Assembly (NCBI RefSeq): GCF_027172205.1 | Contig: NC_070614.1 | Location: forward strand, 49,788,001-49,852,000 | Origin: Podarcis raffonei | Lineage: Eukaryota > Chordata > Lepidosauria > Squamata > Lacertidae | Reading direction: 5' to 3' | DNA length: 64,000 nt | Shown here: piece after piece, positions 1 through 10,797 of the stretch | Layout: each line of letters begins with the position of its first letter | Numbering within the stretch: the first letter of the stretch is position 1 | Made by a program: the position numbers and the translations under genes | Notes under the pieces: model-generated | What the model was told of the DNA's origin: nothing | The model's database searches: none | The model's input: only the letters and a program-made list of their open reading frames with translations

Positions 1-35
1 TCTCCCCAGGGTCACCCTCTCTGGCCAAATCTACA

Positions 36-302
36 CCACACATTTAAAGCGCTTTTGTACCACTTTAATCCCTATGGCTTCCCCCCCAAACAATTCTGGC
101 AACCATAGTTGTTAGGAGAGCCCCATTCCCCTCCATCACAGAGCTGCAGTTCTTAAGAGGGGTTCAGGAAAATCCATCCCTCTTCCCAGGGAACTCTGGG
201 AACTGTAGCTCTGTGGAGGGTCTCCAAACAACTACATTTCCCAGGATCCTTTGGGGGAAGCCATGAGTGTTTATAGTGGCACAATGGTGCTTTAAATGTG
301 GA
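36..302. repeat. Foldback MITE of the 'actacaattcccag' family
   Basis: The left arm starts with a cacatttaaagc motif at 39-50 and the right arm ends with its reverse complement at 289-300. The arms between (mggcttccccc, ttctggcaac, ccacagagct) also pair with each other, so the whole element can fold back. Related fragments with the same arms lie near 8870-9010, 14228-14345, 16625-16760, 36160-36320, 39505-39600, 50410-50620 and 55085-55230. A hAT-like nonautonomous element is likely, but the family is not proven from the sequence. Confidence 0.6.
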
Positions 303-498
303 TCTGGTGGCTGGTGTTGCACGTCAAAGGGGACCTTTGTGGGCTAGACAACCTCGCAGGCTTGTTGCAAGGGGAAGGGGTAGCCTGTGCACCACACTAA
401 GCCATTTGGAGGCTTTGAGGAAAACAACAACGAAAATAAAGCAAATTAATAAAATTGTTGTTGCAGTGCTGGGAGAAAGGGAGAAGTGAGTTAGGCCT

Positions 499-604
499 GG
501 TTGCTAGGCAACCGCTCGGGCCTAGTTAGTGATTGCAAGCCTGGCTGCTTTGCTGGGCAGTGAGGTAAGGTATGGGGGGTGAGCTCCATGGTTGCTAGGC
601 AACC
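499..604. promoter_or_regulatory. Pair of perfect RFX X-box palindromes
   Basis: GGTTGCTAGGCAACC occurs twice, at 499-513 and 590-604. Each is a perfect inverted repeat of GTTGC around a 3-bp spacer, the shape bound by RFX-family factors. Similar palindromes occur at 9783-9795 (GTTGCTTAGCAAC) and, imperfectly, near 18064. Which gene they could serve is unknown; the nearest upstream gene expected from synteny is CPNE6. Confidence 0.45.
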
Positions 605-2214
605 ACAGGTTGCTGCATTCTCTGACCCACCTTGGGTATGTTAACGGAGAAATCTGAAGGCTCCCTTGGACAAAAAAAAAACAAGGACAGCAGCCAGGAA
701 TACCAGAGCAAAACAGCAGCCAGTAGACTTGGTCTTTATTGAAGACTGTTGAGACAGGACTCCCACCTGCCACAAGGTGGAACAAGATGGAAGCCCCGAA
801 CAAAAGGGAACCCAAACTTTTATTAGCTGCTAATCCCCATGTCACATCCCCCCCCCAACTACATCACTCATTCATCACGGTTACATCATGAAAGGGGAGG
901 TCTGGTGGCAGTAATCTGAGCATCCTGGACCCTGCCCCGTGGTTCTCCTTGCCCTCCACCAAACACCCATCAAGTGTAACAAAAGAGATATTTACATCTC
1001 CCTGTTTCCCAGCCAAGTTAATCACACCCTTTTGTCTTCATCTGGGTTTGTTATTTCTGGAATGGCTACCTGCCTGGCACTCAGGTATCAGGATGCCAGG
1101 GATTATCACTCAGGCAGAGGGGCTGCTGAGGAGCTGAGCTCACATGTCTATATGAATTTCTGAAGTTTTCCCAGTGAGCCAGTACATAGATGCATTGATC
1201 AGTGAATTCTTACATTTGGTATTGTGCAGCAAAGGCCCTTTGAATAGATAGGAAGAAACTGTGATGAAGTGTTTTGTGGGGACAAATCACAAAAGTCACA
1301 AAAGTGATTGTTGCTGGTTTTGGTAGTGGGCTGCATGTGCATATCTGCTGGAGGGGCAACAGCCCCCCCAACCTATACATAAATTCCTGCAACAGGTACC
1401 AGAGAGATGCCTAGGGAGCAAATCCTGGCAGCCTGATGAGCTCCCTGCCCTGGCACCTTCCCCACCCACCTCCTGCTAGCCTGGCACAACCGTCCCTTTG
1501 GACCAGCACAATGGGAACAGCATAGCAAGATGTCCTGGGACTTGGAGGGAACTCAGTTGGCTGGCGTGCTCTATAGAAGAAGCCTCAGATTGTGGCGGGG
1601 AAAGTAATTGAGGAGGAAGCGGAAAGTGGCGCCGTGGCAGGATGCTCAGAGCGGCTGCCCGATGGGTGCCGCATTGCAGCCAGCGAGGAAGAAACCCCAA
1701 GGCAGATTCGCATGGGAGTCAGCCTTCAGCAGGCATGAGGCTTGCTGGGTTCTCTCAGGCCGGTCGTGGTCTCCCCCTGCCTAACCCACCCCGCATGGTT
1801 GTCACCGCAAGATAAAAGGCAGCCACTACTAGGCCGCACTGTGGTCATTGGAGGGAAATGAACAGTGCAGGTGGGGTGCCAGAAGAAGGAGAAATAAGTG
1901 TAACTGCGGCTCCGATACACAATTGTGCAGCTGACACCCGTGCATTCTATACTTTGCAGATCTTAAATTTAAGCTTAATAAAGTGCAGCGCATCCTGCTG
2001 GTGACTTTGCAACCACCAGTTTTCCTTTTGCTCCCCCTTGCAGAATTCAGCCTAAGAGCATGTCCATGCTCGGAAGCAGCAATGAGTGCTTCTGACCGTG
2101 CGCAGAGTGCAATTCCCTCGTCACTGACTCTTCACACAACCAGAGGATTTGGCACCCTGGGGGCAGTTTGGGTGGAGTTTGAGACCTCTTTCTGTAGGAA
2201 TTAACTACAGTGAC
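605..2214. other. Intergenic, no gene recognised
   Basis: I see no exon with recognisable protein similarity, no tRNA and no long repeat here. The short open frames are low-complexity or chance. Small GC-rich patches near 1590-1690 show nothing further. Confidence 0.5.
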
Positions 2215-2424
2215 ACCAGTGTGCTGTAGCAGTTAGAGTGCTGGACGAGAACCTGGGAGACCAGGGTTCAAATCCTCACTCGGACATGAAGCTCTCTGGG
2301 TGACTCTCGGGCCACGCACTCCTACTCAGCTTAACCTACCTCATAAAGCTGTTGTGAAGACAAAATGAAGGGGAGAACCACATATGCCGCGGAGCTCCTT
2401 GGAGAAAAAGGTGGGAGAAAATGC
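2215..2424 (+). repeat. MIR-type CORE-SINE
   Basis: A tRNA-like head (agtgtgctgtagcagttagagtgctgg, shown here in part) is followed by 'gggttcaaatcctcactcgg' and a tail with 'cataaagctgttgtgaagac'. This is the MIR layout. Related copies lie at 14030-14215, 29998-30200, 38005-38650 (interrupted) and 54486-54715. Confidence 0.75.
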
Positions 2425-2471
<47 letters not shown>

Positions 2472-2905
2472 TAATAATAATAATATTTTATTTATACCCT
2501 ACCCTCCCTGGCCAGAGCTAGGCTCAGGGTGGCTAACACCAGTAAAATTACAGTAAAAACATAATGGGGGGGGGGACAATTTAAAATACAGGTTAAAATG
2601 CAATTTAAAATGTAGCCTCATTTTAAAAGTAGCCCATAGATCAAAACCCTAAGGGGAGGGAAACATAAGGGTCAGACTGAGTCCAAACCAAAGGCCTGGT
2701 GGAACAGCTCTGTCTTGCAGGCCCTGCGGAAAGATCCTGCAGGGCCCTAGTCTCTTGTGACAGAGCATTCCACCAAGTTGGGGCCAGTACTGAAAAGGAC
2801 CTGGCCCTAGTTGAGACCAATCTAACCACCTTGCGACCTAGGACCTCCAAAATGTTGTCATTTGTGGACCTTAAGGTCCTCCGCGGGGCATACTTAAATA
2901 AGTAA
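2425..2905 (-). mobile_element. L2-clade LINE 3' fragment with (AAT)n tail
   Basis: On the minus strand the end of a degraded reverse-transcriptase frame (ARSFSVLAPTWWNALS-type motif, about 2700-2830) runs into a 3' UTR ending in 'gctctggccagggagggtag' and an AAT/ATT microsatellite at 2425-2484. The same 3' UTR subfamily recurs at 20110-20335. Confidence 0.7.
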
Positions 2906-2983
2906 ATAATGAGGACCAGAAGCATGGAAAACAAAACAAAACAAAACCCAGATTTTTTACTTCAGTCTGCCCAAACTACTATA

Positions 2984-3330
2984 CAGTGGTGCCTCGCAAG
3001 ACGAAATTAATCTGTTCCGCGAGTCTCTTCGTCTTGCGGTTTTTTCGTCTTGCGAAGCACGGCTATTAGCGGCTTAGCGGCTTAGCGGCTATTAGCGGCT
3101 TAGCGGCTTAGCGGCTATTAACGGCTTAGCTGCTTAGCGGCTATTAACGGCTTAACGGCTTAGCGGCTTTAAGAAAAAGGAAACAAACTCGCAAGAACTC
3201 GCAAGACGTTTCGTCTTGTGAAGCAAGCCCATAGGGAAATTCGTCTTGCGGAACGACTCAAAAAACGGAAAACTCTTTCGTCTTGCGCGTTTTTCGTCTT
3301 GCGAGGCATTCGTCTTGCGAGGTACCACTG
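2984..3330. mobile_element. Tigger/pogo-like MITE with internal minisatellite
   Basis: The ends are CAGTGGTGCCTCGCAAGACG and its near reverse complement, flanked by a TA duplication (2982-2983 and 3331-3332), typical of the Tc1/mariner superfamily. Inside, about 3060-3170, is a tandem array of 9- and 18-bp units based on ggcttagc / ggctattagc, which makes this the longest of the local MITE copies. Confidence 0.75.
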
Positions 3331-3394
3331 TATCTCCAGGGTCTTGGGTTATATTCTGTTCTCTGTGACATCCTTCTTAATGATAAAGTGTTTG

Positions 3395-3535
3395 AATAGC
3401 TCTGGTCGGCAGAGCACAATCTCTTAATCCCAGGGTCAGGTTTGAGCCCCAAGTTTGGTAAAAGATTCCTGCCCTGCAGGGGGTGGGACTAGATGACCCT
3501 GCTGCCCCTTCCAAAGCTACAATTCCATGAAGGCT
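3395..3535 (+). repeat. tRNA-headed SINE with CR1-like tail
   Basis: The head resembles a tRNA with A and B boxes (tagctctggtcggcagagca ... ggtttgagccccaag). The tail 'gcagggggtgggactagatg ... ccttccaaagctacaatt' matches the CR1 3' end, implying mobilisation by CR1. Similar copies occur at 11358-11510 and, degraded, 41760-41900. Confidence 0.65.
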
Positions 3536-4557
3536 TTTTAGTAGGGGGTGTCTCCCGGATAGATGCGGTTGTCGCTTCCCTCGCCCGTTTCAGAACAATT
3601 TAAACGTCGGCTCTGCAGCGAGAGCTCTTTTCTTCCTCCTCGATCAGCGTGCCAGATAGCCGCCCACGCCTGCCCCCCATCCGCTGGGGGAAGCTCTGTA
3701 TTTGGGACACTGTCAGTAGGAATTTGAAGAAGCAAAACAAAAACACAATCTCTCCCACTTTCAACAGAAGGAGAGACTCGCGGGAGAAACCGAGTGTGCC
3801 TTCCTCCCCTATCTCTTTCTCAAGGCCTCGTAGATGATGTGCAATGCAGTCATCTGTTCTCCTACCTCAATGCCATCATGTCCTAAAAACAGCCGCCCCA
3901 GGGGCTGCTGGAGAGGGGAGGAGGTGGGGAGCAGAGATATTAATTACAGGGATATTCATTAAGAGGAGAAAGGGCAAATATGGGATTGCTGGCGACAGGG
4001 TGGCTACCGAGAACGGCACTTCCACCCCCCTTTCCGAGGAGAAAAAGCCCGGGCAGGGTGCCAGCCTTGGGCACAGGCCAGCTTTGCAAGCAGAAAGCGC
4101 ATTTCACAACAGCTCTCGGCAGGGTTCCTGGGGTGGGTGATAGCAGGGCTGAGATACTGGCAGGGGGTCAGGGCGAAAGACCTTGGGGAACTTACCTGCA
4201 GAGCTGAGCATATGGAGGCGCCCCCTTTCTGCCCATTCATCCTGCCCACTGGGCATCAGACACTTGGAGAACCCACAAGCAGGGCCGAGAAGTAAAAATA
4301 AAATACCGCTCCACTTGCCTGACCTGCCAGCAACTGGTAATCGGGGATAGAGTGCCTTTGAACGCTGAGGTTCCATTCAGCAATCGTGTTTAGAAGCAAT
4401 CTAAGGATCTTCGCCATAATCTTCCCCCTTTTTTCTGTTAATCGGGGTGTTGAAGCCAAGAGCTGCTTGGGTATGATTGAGATGACGGGCTGTGCATATA
4501 AGAAGGAAGAATTGCTCACTGGATCAGGCCATTTAGTCCAAAATCCAGTTCTCACAG

Positions 4558-4914
4558 GGACGTGGGTGGCGCTGTAGGTTAAACCACAGAGCCTAGGACT
4601 TGCCGATCAGAAGGTCAGCGGTTCGAATCCCTGTGACGGGGTGAGCTCCCGTTGCTCAGTCCCTGCTCCTGCCAACCTGGCAGTTCGAAAACACGTCAAA
4701 TTGTAAGTAGATAAATAGGTACCACTCCAGCGGGAAGGTAAACGGCGTATCCGTGCGCTGCTCTGGTTCACCAGAAGCGGCTTAGTCATGCTGGCCACAT
4801 GACCCGGAAGATGTACGCCGGCTCCCTCGGCCAATAAAGCGAGATGAGCGCCACAACCCCAGAGTCGGCCACGACTGGACCTAATGGTCAGGGGTCCTTT
4901 TACCTTTACCTTTA
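4558..4914 (+). repeat. Squamate tRNA-derived SINE, full length
   Basis: It starts gggacgtgggtggcgctgta, with a B-box-like ggttcgaatccc, and ends in (ttaccttt)n. It is flanked by a perfect 13-bp target duplication CCAGTTCTCACAG (4545-4557 and 4915-4927). The target is itself a dispersed repeat of the 'catcctgttctcacagtggc' type. Other copies are at 6140-6494, 7265-7436, 16112-16471, 24963-25487 and 53885-54234. Confidence 0.9.
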
Positions 4915-6139
4915 CCAGTTCTCACAGTGGCCAGCCAGCCTCTACACTACAGCAAGCCTGGAGGGTGTCAGCATCTTTGGGAAAACGGATGAGACCCTGA
5001 GTGGAATTCAGTGCCCCTGAAAATCTTAGCAACCGTTTTGTTGTTTAATGTGCCAAGGCCTGGGTTAAGTGAGAGGACTACTGCCTGCTGGCTGGCATTA
5101 AGTCAGCCGCTGTGAGAACAGAATGCTGGACTAGATGGGCTCTTCTGGAAGCAATAAACAAAGTACCTCTGAGCACGTGCAGGCTGCTTTTCTTCCTCAC
5201 CACCACCATTCGAGAATCACAGCCTTGCCCTCGCAGCCGCTGCTTTGAGTCCCTGCTGGGGAGCTTTCGGTTTCTGAAGTGAGCGTGCATGGGCACAATC
5301 CCTTAGCACTTAGGGCAGAGCTCAGTTGTACCCGGGTTGCAAAGCCAGTTCAGATCACAGCACAGCATCCTTTGCCAGAATCCCAGACCTGGAGGCGGGG
5401 GGGGGGGTTAAACCCTGACCCAATTTACATCCAACATGCCCCCGATCTTGGGTATCATTGTGCACAAATCCCTTCACCTTCCACCAATAGCTCATATTTT
5501 TAATCGCAATTTAGTCATACTTTTTGTGGAGGAAAGCAAACCTTGGGGTCAAGGAAGGCTACGGATCGTGTGGGGCGAAAGTGCCAAGGAGACGCCAGGG
5601 CTCAGGACAGCAGCCAACTTCTACAGTGGTTCTGCCAGGCTGATCTGAGATCCGCGGCTTTGGGGTCTAATTACAGGGCTGCCAGGAACCAGGCTGGCAC
5701 GGCAGCTGGCAGGCGGTCTTTGTGTCACCCTCCTGAGAGGGGGGACATTTACCCAGCAGGGGGCGCCACACAGAGGCAACAGCCTATTATGCACCCATCT
5801 GCAGCCCAGCCTCCTAGCAGATGTTTCCGGGAACAAAACAAAAAAATTGGGGGTGTCCCTAACTGCCACCTCTCAGGGAAGGAATAGGGAAGGGAGTTGA
5901 TGAGTTGTTGGGAATTGCAAGAGGGGAGAAGGCTGCTGTGTTCAGGTCTTCTGGGCTTCCCGTTGTGGCGCCCGGGGCAGATTAAGACCTTTAGAGGCCT
6001 TGAGCACTTAAAAGATTTTGGTGCCCCTGTATATATCTAATTCAGAATTCATCACGTGCTGAAATAAACTGAAGTCACTACCACGCGAGGAAAAACCCCA
6101 CTCAGGCTGTCCTAATAAACTAAACCTAAAATAAACTTA

Positions 6140-6494
6140 GGGACGCGGGTGGCGCTGTGGGTTAAACCACAGAGCCTAGGACTTGCCGATCAGAAGGTTG
6201 GCGGTTCGAATCCCCACGACGGGGTGAGCTCCTGTTGCTCGGTCCCTGTTCCTGCCTACCTAGCAGTTTGAAAACACGTCAAAATGCAAGTAGATAAATA
6301 GGTACCGCTCCGGCGGGAAGGTAAACGGCACTTCCGTGCACTGCTCTGGTTCGCCAGAAGCGGCTTAGTCATGCTGGCCACATGACCCAGAAGCTGTACG
6401 CCGGCTCCCTCGGCCAATAAAGCGAGATGAGCGCCACAACCCCAGAGTCAATCGCAACTGGACCTAATGGTCAGGGGTCCCTTTACCTTTACTT
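6140..6494 (+). repeat. Squamate tRNA-derived SINE, full length
   Basis: Same family as the 4.6-kb copy. The 13-bp target duplication TAAAATAAACTTA is at 6127-6139 and 6495-6507. The well-kept duplication indicates a fairly recent insertion. Confidence 0.9.
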
Positions 6495-6845
6495 TAAAAT
6501 AAACTTACAGTAACATAATCACACTATTCCGTACACGATAGTCAATTGTCATTCGCTTTTTACATGATGCCTTGGAATCAGTAATAAATAAAACAAAACT
6601 CCAGGGTCATTCCCTTATCAGTTATCCCGAACAAGTTTGGTATCTTAGTTGACGATGTGACAAGTTCATAGTGATGCGTGTATCATTTCTTTGCGAGTTG
6701 GCACATCGGTTGCCTCCAAAATCTATGCGGTTAATATTTTGCTCACTGAGAAAATGCCCAATGAAAAGTTATCTCTGATGGCTGGACTGGAGTGGTTTGT
6801 TCCTCTTGATGAGGTGCAAAGGAATGAGAGCGTAAACGTTTAGAA

Positions 6846-7053
6846 CAGAGCTTTCCAAACTTCTCATGTTGTGACACACTTTTTAGAAACGCTGCATCAT
6901 TTTCCAACACAGTAATTCAGTTTTACTAGCAAACCAGAGGTTAAACTAACCCTTTTCCAGCCCCGGAAAGAGCACAAGGAGTATTTGTGCGATACATCTG
7001 CACACTGCAGCCGACATGCTAATGTGTCGCGACACACAGTTTGAAAAGCTCTG
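6846..7053. mobile_element. Nonautonomous hAT transposon
   Basis: Terminal inverted repeats CAGAGCTTTCCAAACT and its complement (15 of 16 match) lie at 6846-6861 and 7038-7053. Imperfect 8-bp target duplications (GTTTAGAA / GGTTAGAG, 6 of 8) flank it. No transposase frame remains. Confidence 0.8.
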
Positions 7054-7264
7054 GGTTAGAGGCTGTGATTAATCAAATTCACATGGGAAGGCAGAAACCT
7101 AGAACAAATGTTTCTGAGCATGTACAGAGTTCCTTCTGTAACCTTTGCATCTCTAGGACTGGAAGCAGGGAGGTGGGGGGGCACAGTATCTGTGGTAAAA
7201 CATGGGGTCATTTCATTCTACACTTGGTGTTTTTATTATGTTTTTAGATATGCTGTAAGCTGTA

Positions 7265-7436
7265 AGCTGTAGGACAGCGGTGATGCTGTGGGTTAAACCA
7301 CAGAGCCTAGGACTTGCCGATCAGATGGTCGGCGCTGCAACCCCAAAGTTGGCCACTACTGTGAGATGAGCGCTGCAACCCCAAAGTTGGCCACTACTGG
7401 ACCTAATGGTCAGGGGTCCCTTTACCTTTACCTTTA
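7265..7436 (+). repeat. Squamate SINE with internal deletion
   Basis: Head (gctgtgggttaaaccacaga) and tail (cctaatggtcaggggtccct) are present but the centre is missing. A short piece (gcgctgcaaccccaaagttg) is duplicated in tandem near 7331-7395. Confidence 0.8.
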
Positions 7437-7515
7437 AGCTGCCCAGAGTGGCTGGGAAAACCCATCCAGATGGGCAGGGTATAAATAATAATAATAATAA
7501 ATTATTTTATTTTAT
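7437..7515 (+). mobile_element. L2 LINE 3' tail
   Basis: The diagnostic L2 3' UTR 'gctgcccagagtggctggga' and 'cagatgggcagggtataaat' leads into an AAT/TTTTA microsatellite. Severely 5' truncated. Confidence 0.75.
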
Positions 7516-7869
7516 TTTATTTTATATTCTGGTCCTTGGATCTCCTAGCCTTTAGGGCTTGCTTGTCCTCTGGCGCCACCTTGTGCTCAGGTATGGCAAC
7601 ACCCCGTCTTATGGTTCATCATCTCCCTTGGCCCCAGGGACAAAACTCAGCAAAACTGAAGCATCCAGCAGGAGGTGGGCTGTTGTTTTTTCCAGCTATG
7701 CTTTCAGTAGAGCTTTGACTATTATTAATCACAGCACTTATTAGTTCAGCACTTTTTTTTAGAGGGGGAAGAGAAATAATATACGTGGTGTTTTTGCAGT
7801 CCTTGCTTGTGAACATCGTGCAGAATAGACTTGCCAGGAAGCTGTCGTACACAAAGTGAAGCCATTGGT

Positions 7870-7965
7870 CTATCTAGATCTGCAGGATTCTCTCTCCCAA
7901 TCAGGGATTGAACCTAGGAGCTTCTCCATGCAAGCAGATGCTCGGCCACTGAGCTACAGCCCTCC
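7870..7965 (-). repeat. tRNA-derived SINE fragment
   Basis: On the minus strand it reads gggctgtagctcagtggccg ... taggttcaatccctgattgg, a tRNA A box and B box. A sense relative of this family lies at 17180-17372. Confidence 0.6.
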
Positions 7966-7999
7966 AGTGCCCACCCCACCCAACATTGTTAGCATCCCA

Positions 8000-10080
8000 T
8001 TGTACAGATGTGGAAACTGAGGCATATGCGACTTGCCCAGGTGATAAGACCACGGCTAGGCAGACTTTGAGCCAAGGTCTCTTCACACCTGGGCCTTTTA
8101 TCCATTGGATTGTATCCAGATCAGATTGCCAGGGAGCAAAAGGGAAAAGTCTCTCATTGATTATCTTAGCACAAGAAGGGAGTAAAGTACAGGAACGCTA
8201 TGCAGTCTTCTCTCTTCGAAATGTTCAGAAAGCAGCCAGGCCTGACTACGTGGCCGTAAACAGGCCGTAAACAGGCACCATGCAGAAACTGAAAGAACTC
8301 CACACTCTTTGTTACCTTCTTTTGTTTTTTTAAAGGGTCCTTTTATTATTTTTAAAAATCCATCCATACCAGAAAACCTTCTGTCTCTGATTTCCCCCTT
8401 CTGGGCCGCCCACCGGCTCAGAATTTTCACTCGGAGCGAAAAGGAGTCGTTTCGAAAATAAATAGTAGAAAATATTGGAAAGCTAAACAGATTGAGGCAG
8501 CTGCCTGGGTGGGGTGGCGATGTTGCGTGTGCGTCAAAGGGAGCGATAAATTTGCGCCACACAACGCACATATTTGGGAGTCACCCGTTTGCCCACAGCC
8601 CCGTCCTGCTTTCTCCCCATGCCCACCTCCCTGCCCCATGCGCAAGCAAACCACAAGCCACCCGGTCAGACACGCACTAAGGATCACTCACAATCACCCC
8701 TGCGCGAGTCCATGCTCAGAGTCATGCGCAGGGTTCATCTTAAGTGCGCTTAACAACAAGGATGACTGCAACGGGACAGCGCACAGCTGCACAATAAATT
8801 GCGTTTGCGCATCCCTTGCTGTGGGAACGCTCGATTGCACGCCGCTGTTTCTGAGTGCTTCTCCGACGGCACCATACATTTAAAGCACATTCAACGCACA
8901 TTTAAAATGCATCCGACTTCTCCCAGTGAATCCCAGGAGCTGACAAGCTCCCAGGGTTCTTTGGGGGCATGGCATGCCCTTTAAGTGTGCTTTAAACGTG
9001 TGGTACGCTCATTGTGCAGACATAAAACCCTGTCACACATCGTTGCATGCACAGCTAATGCAAGTGTGTGGCTACAACAGCATGCACAGACACACACACA
9101 AAACACAGATTTGAATCCACGCATTACATCTCCTTTCCATATTTTACATGCACGCTATGTTCCATTCTGAACATGCACTCTTTTATGATCGCACTGAAAT
9201 GCACACACACACACACAGACACTTTTTATAGTAATAGGACCTGCCTAATATAATGCAGTTTTTTAAAAAAATCATTAATATAATTATCCCTTTCCAGGCA
9301 GTAGGGAAGGTGGACTCTGTAGATTTCCCAGCCTTCCCTTGTGAATATGTTCCAAGGTGCTGCCTCCATCTTCCTTTAAAACTTAGCTTGCCCTTTGCTC
9401 TTTGGACTCTCGGAATAAGAAAGACAGAGCACACAAACTGCAGTGGTGGTGTTTCTCCTCTTTGAAGAAAACGGAGGTTCCCAGACGGGGATTTGATCCT
9501 GTGACGTTGGGAGGAATTAGCGTGTGGGGAGCGGGAAACTCTTAAAATATGTTATCGACAGGAGGAAGGCCTGAGACTGCGGCTCCCTTTGGAGCAAATA
9601 GCGTCCGTGAGACGCACTGTTAGATATCACCCCTTTCCCTAACAATTTCCCTGCAAAACAAGCCAAATCCTCAGAGGGTGCGCAGCGATTCTCTTCCCCG
9701 TCACGACATGGCCGCCGCACTTCAGTTCCACTGAGCTGTTTTGCCAGGACTGAGAAAAGGGCTGGGAAGGGATGCTGGGGCTGTTGCTTAGCAACTGCAG
9801 CAAGTGCTTCCTTCCCCATTTCCGGAAATTTCTATCCCGACACGCTAGGCCCACACGCTCTACTCCCTTTATGTTAGCCCATTTCTCCCCACCTCAAAAA
9901 CCAGCCCGGCAGGCCTGGAATTGTGAGCCACAAAGGAAAAGCCCGCTACTGAATGTGAGATTATTTGTGTACAAAAAAACACACACAAAAAACACCACAC
10001 ATTTTTCCTTGCTGGAAATGGGCTCAAATTGCTTTGTGGCATCCGCCTGGTTTCCCTATACGAAATTGTATATTTTGTAT
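8000..10080. other. Intergenic, mostly unique sequence
   Basis: I see no gene. There is an antisense MIR-like scrap (about 8005-8080, 'gtggaaactgaggca'), a foldback-MITE scrap (about 8870-9010), short CA-rich stretches (9090-9110, 9202-9220) and one RFX-like palindrome at 9783-9795. Downstream NRL transcripts would end before this stretch. Confidence 0.5.
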
Positions 10081-10084
10081 GTGG

Positions 10085-10170
10085 CCCTCAGAACATAAGA
10101 ACAGCCTGCTGGATTGAGCCCAGGGCCCACCTAGCCCAGGATCTTGTTCTTGCAATGACCGGTTAGATGC
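10085..10170 (+). repeat. Dispersed repeat, 'agcatcctgttctcacagtggcc' family
   Basis: It begins 'gaacataagaacagcctgct' and continues with the degenerate 'cctagcccaggatcttgttc'. Relatives lie at 4510-4557 plus 4915-4960, 19722-19790, 34326-34400 and 60865-60975. Class unknown. Confidence 0.5.
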
Positions 10171-10339
10171 CCTAAGAGGAAATCTGCAAAGCAGGACATG
10201 AGCTCAAAAGCGGGGTGCATGGATCCCCAAGGACCCAAATCCGGTGACCCCAATTGCCTCCCCAGGCCCCGCTGCAACGACATCACTGCCCAATGCACCG
10301 TCGCTCTGGGGAGAAAATGGAAGCCGTCTTCAATCATCT

Positions 10340-10371
10340 CTCTCATACACACACACTCTCTGGCTTTTATT
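10340..10371 (-). terminator. NRL: Candidate NRL poly(A) signal
   Basis: On the minus strand AATAAA (complement of 10366-10371) is followed by a GU-rich run (agagagtgtgtgtgtatgag), the usual downstream element. It lies about 430 nt past the NRL stop codon, giving a plausible short 3' UTR. No transcript evidence is available here. Confidence 0.5.
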
Positions 10372-10797
10372 ATTTTTCCTTTGCCTGGCGGTGGAGGTAA
10401 GAACGATGAAGAAAGCACACTTCTCAGAAAGCCCAAGAGCTCCCGGGATAGCTACACAACAGACTCGACGGGGCTTTGGCGCCACCAGGAACCATGGGAA
10501 ACTTCAGTTCCCGGGGTTCCCTGGAAGGGAAGGAGCCACGGCAGCCGCAAGACCTGAGAGATGCTTTTGCCGTGGAGATTGTCTCCTCGCCTGGCGGCCT
10601 ATGTTCTCTTGCGCCACCTGGTGTCGGAAAAGGGGAGTGCCTGTGTTCATGTCGCCCCCTAGTGGAGGGAAAGAGGGGGCAGCCCCCTTGGTCCACAGTG
10701 GCCCCCAGTGGCCAAGTTGGTGGGGCAAGAAAGCAACCCACCCAGTTCCCTCGCCCACCCACCCACCCACAGTCCGTCGTGCCAGGAAGGGAGCTGC

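Noticed and set aside
4558-4914. Repeated gggacgcgggtggcgctgtg units considered as tRNA genes or a CRISPR-like array
   Set aside because: Scattered single copies with individual target-site duplications and a common tail: a SINE family, not an array or tRNA genes.
1-10300. Search for CPNE6 exons, expected left of NRL by synteny
   Set aside because: No stretch encodes recognisable copine C2 or vWA-domain sequence with splice sites; the gene presumably lies outside the window.
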